From: an uncultured Pseudohongiella sp.
Lineage (GTDB): Bacteria > Pseudomonadota > Gammaproteobacteria > Pseudomonadales > Pseudohongiellaceae
DNA length: 64,000 nt
Reading direction: 5' to 3'
Assembly: GCA_951812965.1 (NCBI GenBank)
Contig: OX638341.1
Location: 372,001-436,000 of the forward strand
Part shown: positions 26,614 to 35,845 of the stretch, one piece after another
How positions within the stretch are numbered: position 1 is the first letter of the stretch
How the letters are laid out: every line of letters starts with the position of its first letter
Made by a program: the position numbers and the translations under genes
Notes under the pieces: model-generated
The model's database searches: none
What the model was told of the DNA's origin: nothing
What the model saw: only the letters and a program-made list of their open reading frames with translations

Positions 26614-27030
26614 TCAGTCCCACGGATTTAGCAGTTTGACTCCCATTGGTTCGAAATCTCTGGCGTTGTGCGTCACTAGCGTCAATCCGTGTGCTAGTAC
26701 GGTGGCGCCGATCATGGCGTCTCGAATCGGTCGTGGATCGGGCACATGGAGGTTCGCGCTTAGTCTGGCCACTTGCAGATCGACCGGTAAAATTCGGTTT
26801 TCGAATGCCGGCAACACCTGTTTGTTCAGCCAAGTGCGGAACATCTTGCCCTGTACAGAGTCTTGCCGCTCTATCCGCAACACACCGACTTCTATTTCTT
26901 CTATCGTAACGACTGAAAGAAAGAGTTCCGCTGCCTCCACCGAGCGAGACCAACGTGAAACTGAACGATTTCCCTTCCCCGCACCGACCTTGCGCAACTC
27001 GGAGACGACATTAGTGTCAAGTAGATACAT
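26614..27030 (-). CDS. vapC: VapC-like PIN-domain toxin
   Basis: 138 residues with the PIN acidic residues in MYLLDTNVVSELRK (D5), VVTIEEIEVGV, PDPRPIRDAMIGATVLAHG and LVTHNARDF. VapC toxins are magnesium-dependent RNases that cut tRNA or rRNA. The start overlaps the antitoxin stop as TGATG, typical of coupled toxin-antitoxin genes. All expected acidic positions are present, so it looks active. Confidence 0.85.
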   Translation of the reverse strand: MYLLDTNVVSELRKVGAGKGNRSVSRWSRSVEAAELFLSVVTIEEIEVGVLRIERQDSVQGKMFRTWLNKQVLPAFENRILPVDLQVARLSANLHVPDPRPIRDAMIGATVLAHGLTLVTHNARDFEPMGVKLLNPWD

Positions 27031-27284
27031 CAGGCCAAATTGGCTTGACGCGGATACTCGCGACGGTCGGGAATCGGCAATTCGATACTCTCGGAACCCG
27101 GCAGGGCAAGAAGTTCGGCTATATTGCGCCGATCCCCAGCCAGACGTTGATAGTCTTCCATTTTCAGCAAGACGTGCGCCGGCTTCCCTCGAACAGTGAT
27201 CACGACCGGCCCCACCTCGGTCGCTTTCTTGGCGCGGCTGGTATCTCTGTTAAATTCCCGGCTTGTTAACGTGGTTATACTCAT
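27030..27284 (-). CDS. Phd/YefM-family antitoxin
   Basis: 84 residues from the ATG at 27284; a TTG five codons earlier is possible. The amino half (TLTSREFNRDTSRAKKATEV and VVITVRGKPAHVLLKMEDY) is the Phd/YefM DNA-binding fold, and the carboxy tail should neutralise the PIN toxin encoded immediately downstream. Phd paired with PIN toxins is a common arrangement. It probably autoregulates through the inverted repeat at 27305-27324. Confidence 0.85.
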   Translation of the reverse strand: MSITTLTSREFNRDTSRAKKATEVGPVVITVRGKPAHVLLKMEDYQRLAGDRRNIAELLALPGSESIELPIPDRREYPRQANLA

Positions 27285-27304
27285 TTCGAATTGGCTCAAT
27301 CTGA

Positions 27305-27324
27305 ATGTAGCTACGTTACTACAT
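27305..27324. promoter_or_regulatory. Candidate operator of the Phd-VapC pair
   Basis: ATGTAG and CTACAT form a six-base inverted repeat with an eight-base spacer, and an inner palindrome GTAGCTAC overlaps the left arm. It lies 20 bases upstream of the antitoxin ATG, where autoregulatory Phd dimers usually bind. The region is AT-rich relative to the flanks. The remaining gap 27325-27395 shows nothing further. Confidence 0.4.
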
Positions 27325-27395
27325 TAACGAAGGCCAATGCAAGGGATTCAGTCTAGCCTGCTTCCAACGGAATACACTGAATTCAAAGGCAAAAA

Positions 27396-29741
27396 CTAGG
27401 GAATGTTGTCACCAAATCTAAACTCCCCGCTCGGCCAGCGCTGTTGCAGGTGTTCGATGAAATAGTCCCAGCGGCGCTTCATGAACCAGCGCGAATTGAG
27501 GAAGCCGTGGTCGGTGTTGGGCAGGACGATGAGGTCGAAATCCTTTTCCGCCTCGATCAGGGCTTCGACCAGCAGCATGGTGCTGTTGGGATGCACATTG
27601 GTGTCCATGAGGCCGTGGGCCAGCAGCAACTTGCCTTGCAGGTTTCCTGCGAGCAGCGGGTTGGACTGGTTGTCGTAGTTCGACAGCGAGTAGCCCCGCA
27701 CCGGGTCGGTTTCGCCGCTGTATTCGAGCAGGCCCTGCCAGCGCTCGGCCCAGTCGTCCTCGTAGTTGCGATTGTCGTGATTGCCGGCGCTGGATACGGC
27801 GACCTTATAGAAGTCCGGGTAGCGCAATATGCCGGCGGTGGATGCGAAACCGCCGCCGGAATGGCCCCAGATGCCGACCCGGTCGAGGTCGATCCACGGA
27901 TGCCGCTCGGCGAGTTGGCGGATCGTGCCGATCTGGTCGGACAGGCCGTTGTCGCCCATGTTGCCGTAATAGATGTCGTGAAAGGCCTTGGAACGACCCG
28001 GCGTGCCCATGGCGTCGACTTCGACGACGACGAAGCCGAGTTCTGCCAACGCCTGCTTGTCGCCCCGCGAGGGCAGGAAGCGGCGTGTGCCGACGCTGGA
28101 GCCGAGCGGGCCCGGGTACAGGTAATTTAGTACGGGATAGCTTCGCATGGGGTCGAGCATGGCCGGCACATACATCAGGCCATGCAGATCGGTAACGCCG
28201 TCCCTGGCCCTGACGGTGAACGGCACGGGCGGATTCCAGCCGGCCTCGAGCAATGCCAGGATGTCCGTGTTCTCGAGCGTCGCGAGTTCGGCGCCGTCGA
28301 GCGTTCGCACAATCGTTACCGGCGGGGTTTCGGGCGTCGACCGGGTATCGAGAAAGAACTCGCCGGAATCAGACCAACTGATTTCGTGATGCGCTGCCTC
28401 GGGAGTGAGCAACTCAAGCCCTTCCCCGTCGAGGCCGACTCGGAACAAATGGTAGAAGTAAGGGTCTCTGCCTTCGATATTCGAGGCCAGGAACCAGATT
28501 TGCCCCGATTCGGGATCCACCCGCTGGATATCGAGAACCAGCCAAGGACCTTCGGTGATACGGTTCTTCAGTTCGCCGCTCGCCAGATCGTGCAGGTACA
28601 AGTGGCCCCAGCCGTCCTGTTCGGAAAACCAGATGAACTCGCCGCGCTCGTGCAGCACCCGCCAGTTTTCGCCGATGAAGCCCGCCATGTAATGCGTTTC
28701 GGATTCCTCGCGATACACGTCCCGAACGCTGCCGTCGTAGATGTCGGCGACGCGCAACTGGGCGATCTTGTGATCTCGGGATGAAGAAATGAAGGCGAGG
28801 CGTTCGCTGTCGGCGCTCCATTGCGTATCGAGAAAAATCCCGCCGCTGCCGGCGACATGGTCGCTCGTGGTCGATCGATGGGGGTCGGGCGGCATGTCGA
28901 GGAATACCAGGCGCGGTTCCGGTTCGAGATGAATCACCAGCCGTTCGATCATGAAAATATGCTCGTCGCCGGGCAGCGGATATTTCCACATGTCGACTTC
29001 GGAACGTCCGACCCGGGTGTCCCAGAGCACGAAGTCGCCCACTTCGCGGCCGTCGTGGCGGAAAGTGGCGATCTTGTTTGAATCCGGCGACCACTTTAGC
29101 ACTGGGCCGTCGCCACGAATCCAGCCGGCGTTGTCGGTGGCGTAGCCGTAATTCTCCACGCCGTCGAAGGTTAACTGGGTCAATTCGCCGGTGGCGGTAT
29201 CGCGTACCCACAGATTGTGTTCGCGGATGAATGCCGCGCGGCTGCCGTCCGGGGAAAGAAACTCGTCTGGAGAGTCGCGCTCCAGTTGCCGCGGCGCGTA
29301 CTCCTCTTCCAGCGCCAGCGAAAAACGGCTACCATCGAAGTTGAAATTGAGCAGTTCGCCTTCAGCCGTCAAGCGAATGCCGGTCAGAACCAGTTCACGG
29401 GGATCGACTTCCCTTCCCAGCAACTCCGCCAGGGCTTCCGCGAGACGCTCGTTGTCGAGCAATTCCCGCCGCTCGCCGGTGGCAGGATCGAACAGCACGT
29501 AAGTTTGTTCGCCCAGGTCCGAGCGGCGGTAGACGAGAAGATCGTTTTCCTGCCAGTAGTGCGCGGCGATGTGGCCGGCAAGCAAGGGAGCGGTATTGGG
29601 GCCGAGCATCCGCTCCGCACGCTGATACTCCGCTTGGCTGACGGATACCGGCGGCGGTGCCTGCACAGGCTGGTCCGGCGCACAGGCGGCGGTCAGACCG
29701 GCGAAAAGTAACAGTATTTTTCGGGCGGTCGTCCGATACAT
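27396..29741 (-). CDS. Dipeptidyl peptidase IV (S9B), lipoprotein
   Basis: 781 residues. A lipobox (FAGLTAAC) near residue 18 predicts a lipid-anchored periplasmic or outer-membrane protein. Residues about 40-500 form the beta-propeller; the hydrolase domain has S628 in IGWGHSGGG-like context (VGIWGHSGGGFAST), D713 in GLMDTN and H745 in NTDHGF. It removes X-Pro (or similar) dipeptides from peptide amino termini. It begins 10 bases after the purC stop on the same strand, so read-through from purC is likely. Length is normal for the family. Confidence 0.9.
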   Translation of the reverse strand: MYRTTARKILLLFAGLTAACAPDQPVQAPPPVSVSQAEYQRAERMLGPNTAPLLAGHIAAHYWQENDLLVYRRSDLGEQTYVLFDPATGERRELLDNERLAEALAELLGREVDPRELVLTGIRLTAEGELLNFNFDGSRFSLALEEEYAPRQLERDSPDEFLSPDGSRAAFIREHNLWVRDTATGELTQLTFDGVENYGYATDNAGWIRGDGPVLKWSPDSNKIATFRHDGREVGDFVLWDTRVGRSEVDMWKYPLPGDEHIFMIERLVIHLEPEPRLVFLDMPPDPHRSTTSDHVAGSGGIFLDTQWSADSERLAFISSSRDHKIAQLRVADIYDGSVRDVYREESETHYMAGFIGENWRVLHERGEFIWFSEQDGWGHLYLHDLASGELKNRITEGPWLVLDIQRVDPESGQIWFLASNIEGRDPYFYHLFRVGLDGEGLELLTPEAAHHEISWSDSGEFFLDTRSTPETPPVTIVRTLDGAELATLENTDILALLEAGWNPPVPFTVRARDGVTDLHGLMYVPAMLDPMRSYPVLNYLYPGPLGSSVGTRRFLPSRGDKQALAELGFVVVEVDAMGTPGRSKAFHDIYYGNMGDNGLSDQIGTIRQLAERHPWIDLDRVGIWGHSGGGFASTAGILRYPDFYKVAVSSAGNHDNRNYEDDWAERWQGLLEYSGETDPVRGYSLSNYDNQSNPLLAGNLQGKLLLAHGLMDTNVHPNSTMLLVEALIEAEKDFDLIVLPNTDHGFLNSRWFMKRRWDYFIEHLQQRWPSGEFRFGDNIP

Positions 29742-29751
29742 TTCGTTCGGC

Positions 29752-30804
29752 TCACAATAGCGCATCGAGTATCAAATTAGTCGATTCGACGATGCGTTGA
29801 TCCCGGGGCCGCAGGTCGGGCTCGAAAGAGTTTCCGGTCAGATGTTGCACGCCGCCGATATAGCGAACGGCGATCTCGTTGGCCTGCTCTTCGGTGAACT
29901 GCTGGTCGCGGCTTTTCACCATACCACGGGCAAATTCCTTGGAGAAGGAAACCGGCTTGCCGTCGCGCCTGAGAATCTCGCCCTGCTCATCCAGCTTCCA
30001 GAAGCGGCTGGAGTCCATGGTGAACAATTCGTCGGCGACGACGATATTTCCGTCGCTATCGAGTCCGTGTTCGGTCTTGGTGTCCACCAGCACCATGCCC
30101 TTGCGGGCCAGATAACCGGAAACCAGGCCAAAAGCCATCAGGCTGGCGTTGCGGATATGGGCGTATTGCCCTGCAGTGCACACCCCGGCGCCGATCAGCG
30201 AAGCGGCATCCGTGGTGGCGTCCACTTCCGCCTTGGTGCTCGGCGTATCCATCAGATAGGGCAGTCGGCCGTCGGGTTCGAGTTCGTCGACGATCAGGTC
30301 GTGGCCGGCGTAAGTCAATTGGCCAAGTCCCTCCTCTTTCGCCGCGAGCCAGTGCTGATAGAGCGAGGTGGACGTGCTCGAAACCGCCATGTACATCCGC
30401 AAGACGTTTTCGAGTCCGAAAAGTCGCAGGTTTTCGGCGGGGATCACGGTCGAAGTCGGATGCAAGCCTTCGACTTCGAATTGTGAACTGCCGAGTATGG
30501 GCTCCACCAGCCGCAACATGTGGTCATGATTCAGCGCCAGAATCTGGTCCTTGAACGGAATGGCGCCGCGATTGACGTCGTGAGTGGAAATGCGATTGTT
30601 GCGGAACATGAGCCGCAAGGGCCGGCCGCTTTTGCTGCGTAATTCCGCGCCGAAAACCGAATCGGATACCTTCCCTTCCTGCACCGTGGTTCCGCGCAGG
30701 CGCGGCAACTCTCCGTCCTCGATCAACTGCCGTATCGAGCGGCCGGTGTTAACGCGGGGACCATATTCGGCCACCAGTTCCCGAATTGATTTTTCATCCA
30801 ACAT
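29752..30804 (-). CDS. purC: Phosphoribosylaminoimidazole-succinocarboxamide synthase
   Basis: 350 residues, the long form of SAICAR synthetase. It joins CAIR with aspartate using ATP in purine synthesis. Visible signatures are GKVSDSVFG, RLMFRNNRISTHDVNRGAIP and VLVDTKTEHGLDSDGNIVVADE (the latter shown in part: DTKTEHGLDSDG), with the SRFW(K) segment following. The start lies only 25 bases downstream of the tRNA-Thr 3' end, so processing of the tRNA probably creates the 5' end of this mRNA. Confidence 0.92.
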   Translation of the reverse strand: MLDEKSIRELVAEYGPRVNTGRSIRQLIEDGELPRLRGTTVQEGKVSDSVFGAELRSKSGRPLRLMFRNNRISTHDVNRGAIPFKDQILALNHDHMLRLVEPILGSSQFEVEGLHPTSTVIPAENLRLFGLENVLRMYMAVSSTSTSLYQHWLAAKEEGLGQLTYAGHDLIVDELEPDGRLPYLMDTPSTKAEVDATTDAASLIGAGVCTAGQYAHIRNASLMAFGLVSGYLARKGMVLVDTKTEHGLDSDGNIVVADELFTMDSSRFWKLDEQGEILRRDGKPVSFSKEFARGMVKSRDQQFTEEQANEIAVRYIGGVQHLTGNSFEPDLRPRDQRIVESTNLILDALL

Positions 30805-30829
30805 ACGGTTTTCCGCGGACGGGATTGAA

Positions 30830-30907
30830 TGGTGCCGCCACCAAGAGTCGAACTCGGGACCTGCTGATTACAAGTCAGCTGCTCTACCACGGCTGAGCTA
30901 TAGCGGC
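30830..30907 (-). tRNA. tRNA-Thr (anticodon UGU)
   Basis: On the reverse strand a complete cloverleaf of 78 bases with encoded CCA: acceptor GCCGCTA pairs with TGGCGGC, the anticodon stem GCTGA/TCAGC encloses the loop CTTGTAA (anticodon TGT), and the T arm CCGAG-TTCGACT-CTTGG is regular. The discriminator base is A. It lies directly upstream of purC on the same strand. Confidence 0.95.
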
Positions 30908-31023
30908 ACTACGATCAGAATGCTGCGCAAGATGTTTCGGAACGATGTCCTGAAGTCCCCGCGCAACAGGACGGCAGATGGTACAGAATCGCACCGCCCT
31001 GTTCAATATCCCTTGTGGATTCG

Positions 31024-31102
31024 GCAGGGGCGACGCATGCGTCGCCCGTGGGCGTTGCGAAGTGTCGGGGCTATTCGCGGGCGGGGCATGCCTCGCACCT
31101 AC
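31024..31102. repeat. Composite double-palindrome element, copy 4 (79 bp, divergent)
   Basis: One GACGCATGCGTC end (31024-31048) and one degenerate GGGGCATGCCTCGCACCTAC end (31078-31102) around a core in the orientation of copy 1. Its final CTAC supplies the reverse-strand stop codon TAG of galU at 31099-31101. The rest of the gap to the tRNA (30908-31023) holds no gene. Confidence 0.85.
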
Positions 31103-31920
31103 AAATTGGTCCAAATGAAATTGTTGGCGGCCATAAAGCCGGCGACGTTGCCGCAGTCGAAGCGGCGTCCGCGGAAGCGCCAGGCAAGCACTTTGCCTTC
31201 CTGCGCCTGGGTTCCGAGAGCGTCGGTGATCTGGATTTCGTTGTTTCGCCCCGGCGCGGTATCCCGCAGGATGTCAAAAATGTCGGGAGTGAGAATGTAA
31301 CGTCCGATTACCGCGAGATTGCCCGGGGCTTCTCCGGGTTCGGGTTTTTCCACCATGTCGAACACGCGATACAGGCCCGGGCCAATCTCTTCACCGTCGA
31401 TGATTCCGTAACTTGAAGTTTCCGCCGGAGGAACTTCCTCGATCGCGACAATGCTGCATCGATGCTCATCGTACAAAGCGGCGAGTTGCGCCAGTACGCC
31501 GGCGTCTTCGGTGACGCAGAAATCATCCGCCAGCAGCACGGCGAACGCCTGGTCGCCGATCAGGGTCTCGCCGGTGAGGATGGCGTGCCCGAGCCCCCTG
31601 GCTTCGATTTGCCGCGTATAGGAAAAGCGGCAATCCCGCACGAGGCGGCGAATGTCCTCGAGCAGGGACTCGCGTTCGGAGCCGGCGACCTGGCGTTCGA
31701 GCTCGTAACTGATGTCGAAATGGTCTTCGAGGGCGCGTTTGCCCCGGCCGGTCACGAAGGCCATGTCCGAAATGCCCGCGCGGGCTGCCTCTTCCACTCC
31801 GTACTGAATCAGCGGCTTGTTGACGACGGGCAGCATTTCCTTGGGCATGGCCTTGGTCACCGGCAGGAAACGGGTGCCGTAGCCGGCCGCGGGAAACAGG
31901 CATATGCTAATCGATGGCAT
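31099..31920 (-). CDS. galU: UTP-glucose-1-phosphate uridylyltransferase, carboxy end shortened by a repeat
   Basis: 273 residues from the ATG at 31920, which overlaps the manC stop as TGATG. It makes UDP-glucose from UTP and glucose-1-phosphate. Signatures: FPAAGYGTRFLPVTKAMPKE (residues about 9-28), LLADDF, VEKPEPGEAPGN, GRYIL and FDCGNVAGFMAAN. Homologues usually continue some 15-25 residues past the DCG motif; here the protein ends NFIWTNL with the stop lying inside the palindromic repeat. The catalytic core is complete, so activity may persist. Confidence 0.9.
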   Translation of the reverse strand: MPSISICLFPAAGYGTRFLPVTKAMPKEMLPVVNKPLIQYGVEEAARAGISDMAFVTGRGKRALEDHFDISYELERQVAGSERESLLEDIRRLVRDCRFSYTRQIEARGLGHAILTGETLIGDQAFAVLLADDFCVTEDAGVLAQLAALYDEHRCSIVAIEEVPPAETSSYGIIDGEEIGPGLYRVFDMVEKPEPGEAPGNLAVIGRYILTPDIFDILRDTAPGRNNEIQITDALGTQAQEGKVLAWRFRGRRFDCGNVAGFMAANNFIWTNL

Positions 31921-33335
31921 CAATTCTTCACTCGATCGTATAGGTCCTCGTAGCGGACGATGTCGTCCTCGCCGAGATAATCGCCGAGTTGCACTTCAAT
32001 GATTTCCACCGGTTCAGTGCCGTCGTTGCGAAGACGGTGCTTGCTGCCGAGCGGAATCACGGTCGATTCGTTTACGCCGAGAGTGAACTCCCGATCATCG
32101 CAAGTCACGATGCCCTGGCCGCGCACCACGGTCCAATGTTCGGCGCGCCGGGCGTGCTTCTGCAAGGACAGCGCCGCGCCGGGATTGACGACCAGGTGCT
32201 TGATCTGGAAACCGGGGCCCACCGCCAGACTTTCGAAACTTCCCCAGGGCCGTTCGACCAGGCGGTGACGCTCGGCCTCGCTTCGCTGCTGCTGCCGCAG
32301 CTCACGCACGATTTCGCCGACTTCCTGTGCCCTCCCGCGATCCGCCACGAGCAGTGCGTCGGCCGTGTCGATGACCAGCAGGTCGCGCAGGCCGAGCGCG
32401 GCGACCAGGCGCGAACCGGCCTGAATGTGGGTGTCCCTCAGATCGCGGCCGATGACGTCGCCGCTGAGGGAATTGCCCGCCTCGTCCTGTTGCGCAATGT
32501 CCCGGACCGCGTCCCATGCGCCCAGATCCGACCAGCCGGCGTCGAGCGGCAACACCGCTCCGCGGTCAGTATGTTCCATGACGGCATAGTCGATCGACAG
32601 GGCGCGGCACTCGGCGAAGGCATCGCCGGAAAAGCGGTGGAAATCGGCGCCGCGTTCGATCTGCTCGTGAGCCTGGCGGCAAACGGCGAAGAGGTCGGGC
32701 GCGTGGCGCTTGAGTTCCACCAGGTAAGCGGCGGCTCCGAACAGGAACATGCCGCTGTTCCAGAAATAATTGCCCGACGCGAGATAGGCTTCAGCAGTGG
32801 CGGCATCGGGTTTTTCGACAAAGCAGTCGAGAATGCGGGCGGTTGACCGCGCCAGTATCTCGCCCGCCGCCATATAGCCGTAGCCGGTGGCGGGCGCGTC
32901 CGGCACGATGCCGAAGGTCATCAGGTATCCGTCTTGGGCGAATTTTTCTGCCTCGCCGATGGCCGCCAGCAGGCGCTCGGGCCGGCCTATCGCATGATCG
33001 CTGGGCAAAATCAGCAATACTGCATCGGGATCGGTTGCCGTGGCTTCGAGCGCCGCCAGCGCCGCGGCCGGGGCGGTATTGCGTGGCGCCGGCTCAAGCA
33101 GGATGCGAGAGCCGCCAATACCCGCCTGTCGCAATTGCTCCGCGGCCAGAAAGCGATGACGTTCGTTGCAGACGATGATCGGCGCTGTGCCGCGATCGCC
33201 GAGACGAAGCAGTGTTTCCTGGAACAGTGTGTGTTCGCGTTCGGGAAACGACGCGAATTGTTTCGGCAGCGAAGCCCGGGAAAGCGGCCACAGGCGCGTT
33301 CCGGCACCCCCTGCCAATACTACTGGAATCAACAT
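31920..33335 (-). CDS. manC: Mannose-1-phosphate guanylyltransferase / mannose-6-phosphate isomerase
   Basis: 471 residues from the ATG at 33335; a TTG five codons earlier is less likely. The amino-terminal GDP-mannose pyrophosphorylase has VLAGGAGTRLWPLSRASLPK, LLEPAPRNTAPA and FVEKP. The carboxy-terminal cupin isomerase domain starts near residue 340 (VERPWGSFESL, HARRAEHWTVVRG). It makes GDP-mannose for exopolysaccharide or lipopolysaccharide. It forms a two-gene unit with galU, both supplying nucleotide sugars. Confidence 0.92.
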   Translation of the reverse strand: MLIPVVLAGGAGTRLWPLSRASLPKQFASFPEREHTLFQETLLRLGDRGTAPIIVCNERHRFLAAEQLRQAGIGGSRILLEPAPRNTAPAAALAALEATATDPDAVLLILPSDHAIGRPERLLAAIGEAEKFAQDGYLMTFGIVPDAPATGYGYMAAGEILARSTARILDCFVEKPDAATAEAYLASGNYFWNSGMFLFGAAAYLVELKRHAPDLFAVCRQAHEQIERGADFHRFSGDAFAECRALSIDYAVMEHTDRGAVLPLDAGWSDLGAWDAVRDIAQQDEAGNSLSGDVIGRDLRDTHIQAGSRLVAALGLRDLLVIDTADALLVADRGRAQEVGEIVRELRQQQRSEAERHRLVERPWGSFESLAVGPGFQIKHLVVNPGAALSLQKHARRAEHWTVVRGQGIVTCDDREFTLGVNESTVIPLGSKHRLRNDGTEPVEIIEVQLGDYLGEDDIVRYEDLYDRVKN

Positions 33336-33478
33336 GAAACGACCCCGCAAGGCTGCTCGGCATGATAGCAGAATCGATTGCGCGCGAATTTGCGTCCGGG
33401 CGTATCAAGACAAATATCAGTCGATTATTTGAGCAGGTCAGGATAAACTCGCAGCCTCGAAATCAAGCGACGGTGGGC

Positions 33479-34027
33479 ATGACTGCAACTTCCCGGACGG
33501 CCGGTACTTTCGTCCAGAAAGATTCCTACGAATACGAGGAATTGCTCAACTGCGGCAATGGCGGACTATTCGGCCCGGGCAATGCCAGGCTGCCGGTCGG
33601 CAATATGCTCATGTTCGACCGCATCACCGCAATCAGCGAGAACGGCGGGGAGTACGGCCGCGGCGTGATTCGCGCCGAACTGGACATTCGCCCCGATCTC
33701 TGGTTCTTCGCCTGTCACTTCCCTGAGGATCCGGTCATGCCGGGCTGTCTCGGCCTCGACGCCTTGTGGCAGCTCGTCGGTTTCTATCTGGGCTGGCGCG
33801 GACATCCCGGCAAAGGTCGTGCGCTGGGCGCCGGTGAGGTAAAATTCACCGGTGAGATATTGCCGACCTCCCGCAAAGTGCAATACGATCTGTCCATCAG
33901 CCGGATCATCAAGCGCAGCCTTGTCATGGGCATCGCCGACGGCACGGTTTCGGCGGACGGCGAAACCATCTATACGACAAAGAGTCTCAAGGTAGGCCTG
34001 TTCACGCCGGAACAATCTTTCCAATAA
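33479..34027 (+). CDS. fabA: 3-hydroxydecanoyl-ACP dehydratase/isomerase
   Basis: 182 residues from the ATG at 33479; the upstream extension lacks FabA similarity. It dehydrates 3-hydroxydecanoyl-ACP and isomerises trans-2 to cis-3 decenoyl-ACP, starting anaerobic unsaturated fatty-acid synthesis. H80 in [17 protein letters not shown] and D94 in GLDALWQ are the catalytic pair. It is followed after 21 bases by fabB, the classical partner. Confidence 0.94.
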   Translation: MTATSRTAGTFVQKDSYEYEELLNCGNGGLFGPGNARLPVGNMLMFDRITAISENGGEYGRGVIRAELDIRPDLWFFACHFPEDPVMPGCLGLDALWQLVGFYLGWRGHPGKGRALGAGEVKFTGEILPTSRKVQYDLSISRIIKRSLVMGIADGTVSADGETIYTTKSLKVGLFTPEQSFQ

Positions 34028-34048
34028 CGACCAATCCACGAGGAACAT

Positions 34049-35266
34049 ATGCGACGCGTCGTAGTGACCGGAATCGGAGTCGTTTCCTGCTTGGGCAACG
34101 ACAAGGATTCGGTGCTGCAATCCCTGCGGGAAGGCCGCAGCGGCATCAGATTCAACCCCGAATATGCGGAAATGGGCATGCGCTCGCAGGTCAGCGCGCG
34201 CATCGAAATCGATCTGAAAGAGCGGATCGACCGCAAGTTTCTTCGCTTCATGGGCGAAGGCGCGGCCTACGGCCATATCGCCATGGAACAGGCCATTGCC
34301 GACGCCGGCCTTGAAAACAGCGAGATTTCCAGCGAGCGGATCGGCATCGTGATGGGTTCCGGCGGCGGCTCGCCCAAGGACCAGCTCGATTCCTTCGACG
34401 TCATGCGCGAACGCGGCATTCGCCGCGTCGGCCCCTATCGCGTGCCCCGCACCATGAGCAGTTCGGTATCCGCCTGTCTCGCCACCGCCTTCGGCATCAA
34501 GGGCGTGAATTACTCGATATCCTCCGCCTGTGCGACCAGCGCCCATTGCATCGGCCATGCCGCCGAACTGATCCAGATGAACAAGCAGGATCTGGTCTTC
34601 GCGGGCGGCAGCGAGGAAGAACACTGGACCCTCGCGCACATGTTCGACGCCATGGGCGCCTTGTCCACCGGATACAACGATACACCCGAAAAGTCCTCGC
34701 GCGCATTCGACAAGGACCGGGACGGCTTCGTCATCGGCGGCGGCGGTGGCGCTCTGGCGATCGAGGAACTCGAACACGCCAGGGCTCGCGGCGCCCGCAT
34801 CTACGCGGAGTTGACCGGCTATGCCGCAACCTCGGACGGCTACGACATGGTGGCGCCTTCGGGTGAAGGCGGCGCCCGCGCCATGCGGATGGCCCTGCAT
34901 GGCCTCCGGGGCAATGTCGACTACATCAACACGCATGGCACCAGCACACCGGTCGGCGACTTGTCCGAGTTGAACGCCATCCGCGAGGTGTTCGGTGAGG
35001 ACATTCCGGCGATCAATTCCACCAAGTCCCTGAGCGGGCATGCATTGGGCGCGGCAGGCGTACACGAGGCGATCTTCAGCCTGCTGATGATGGACAACGA
35101 TTTCATCGCCGAGTCGATCAATATCGACCAACTTGACGAGCAGGCTGAAGGATTTCCGATCATGCGCGAGCGCCGCGACGATGCGGGGCTGAATCGGATT
35201 CTATCCAACAGCTTCGGATTCGGGGGCACCAATGCCTGCCTGGTCTTCGATCGCCATGCGGCATGA
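34049..35266 (+). CDS. fabB: 3-oxoacyl-ACP synthase I
   Basis: 405 residues. Condenses acyl-ACP with malonyl-ACP, including the cis-3-decenoyl product of FabA. Catalytic C161 in [13 protein letters not shown]296 in [11 protein letters not shown] and H331 in [12 protein letters not shown] give the KAS I/II triad. It is translationally close to fabA and ends two bases before the chosen start of the DsbD-like gene. Confidence 0.94.
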   Translation: MRRVVVTGIGVVSCLGNDKDSVLQSLREGRSGIRFNPEYAEMGMRSQVSARIEIDLKERIDRKFLRFMGEGAAYGHIAMEQAIADAGLENSEISSERIGIVMGSGGGSPKDQLDSFDVMRERGIRRVGPYRVPRTMSSSVSACLATAFGIKGVNYSISSACATSAHCIGHAAELIQMNKQDLVFAGGSEEEHWTLAHMFDAMGALSTGYNDTPEKSSRAFDKDRDGFVIGGGGGALAIEELEHARARGARIYAELTGYAATSDGYDMVAPSGEGGARAMRMALHGLRGNVDYINTHGTSTPVGDLSELNAIREVFGEDIPAINSTKSLSGHALGAAGVHEAIFSLLMMDNDFIAESINIDQLDEQAEGFPIMRERRDDAGLNRILSNSFGFGGTNACLVFDRHAA

Positions 35267-35267
35267 A

Positions 35268-35741
35268 ATGCGCATTTCCACAACAGCTTTTCTCGCCGGC
35301 CTGGCGATCCTCATTCTGTCGGCGCTCCCGGCGCTGGCGCAATTACCGGTAAGTTCCGGCAATACGCCGGGCGGGAATAATCAACGCGTATTGCCGATCG
35401 CGGAAGCCTTTCCTTGGTATGTCAGCGAAGCGGCGCCTGGAGAATTTCGCGTCATCTTCGATCCCGCCCCGGAACACTATCTGTATCGCCACGCGTTCGA
35501 CTTTCGCCTGCAAACCGGAGCAGGCGAACAGCCGCTGGAATTCCGGCTGCCGCCGGGCCTTGCGAAAACCGACCAGTTTTTCGGTGACATCGTCGCGTAT
35601 TACGGGCAAGTGGAGGCGGAACTCGATATCGTCCGGGACTTTCCGGAAGGCGCAATATTGCTGATCGAGTTTCAGGGCTGCGCCGATTGGGGCTTTTGCT
35701 ATCCTCCCCAGCAGGCGCAATTCGAGTTGCCTTCATTCTGA
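35268..35741 (+). CDS. Stand-alone DsbD amino-terminal (nDsbD/alpha) domain
   Basis: 157 residues from an ATG at 35268 (35256 is also possible). A signal peptide ends ALPALAQ. The mature part is only the immunoglobulin-like alpha domain of the thiol reductase DsbD: FDPAPEHYLYRHAFDF, LPPGLAKTDQFFGDIVAYYG and the redox pair in FQGCADWGFCYPPQ. The membrane beta domain and the thioredoxin-like gamma domain are missing; a stop follows 12 residues past FCYPP. In many gammaproteobacteria full dsbD precedes aroQ-accB-accC, so this is probably a reduced remnant or a specialised stand-alone reductant shuttle. Confidence 0.8.
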   Translation: MRISTTAFLAGLAILILSALPALAQLPVSSGNTPGGNNQRVLPIAEAFPWYVSEAAPGEFRVIFDPAPEHYLYRHAFDFRLQTGAGEQPLEFRLPPGLAKTDQFFGDIVAYYGQVEAELDIVRDFPEGAILLIEFQGCADWGFCYPPQQAQFELPSF

Positions 35742-35845
35742 TTTTCGAAAATAACTGCACTTCAACTCATTTTCTGCGAAAATGCGCCGAAGTTTATGCA
35801 ATCGGCGCGGATCAGCGCCGAAATTGACAGTTCCGGAATACTGGT

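Noticed and set aside
33566..35131. 521-codon reverse ORF
   Set aside because: Shadow of fabA and fabB, both of which have complete catalytic motifs.
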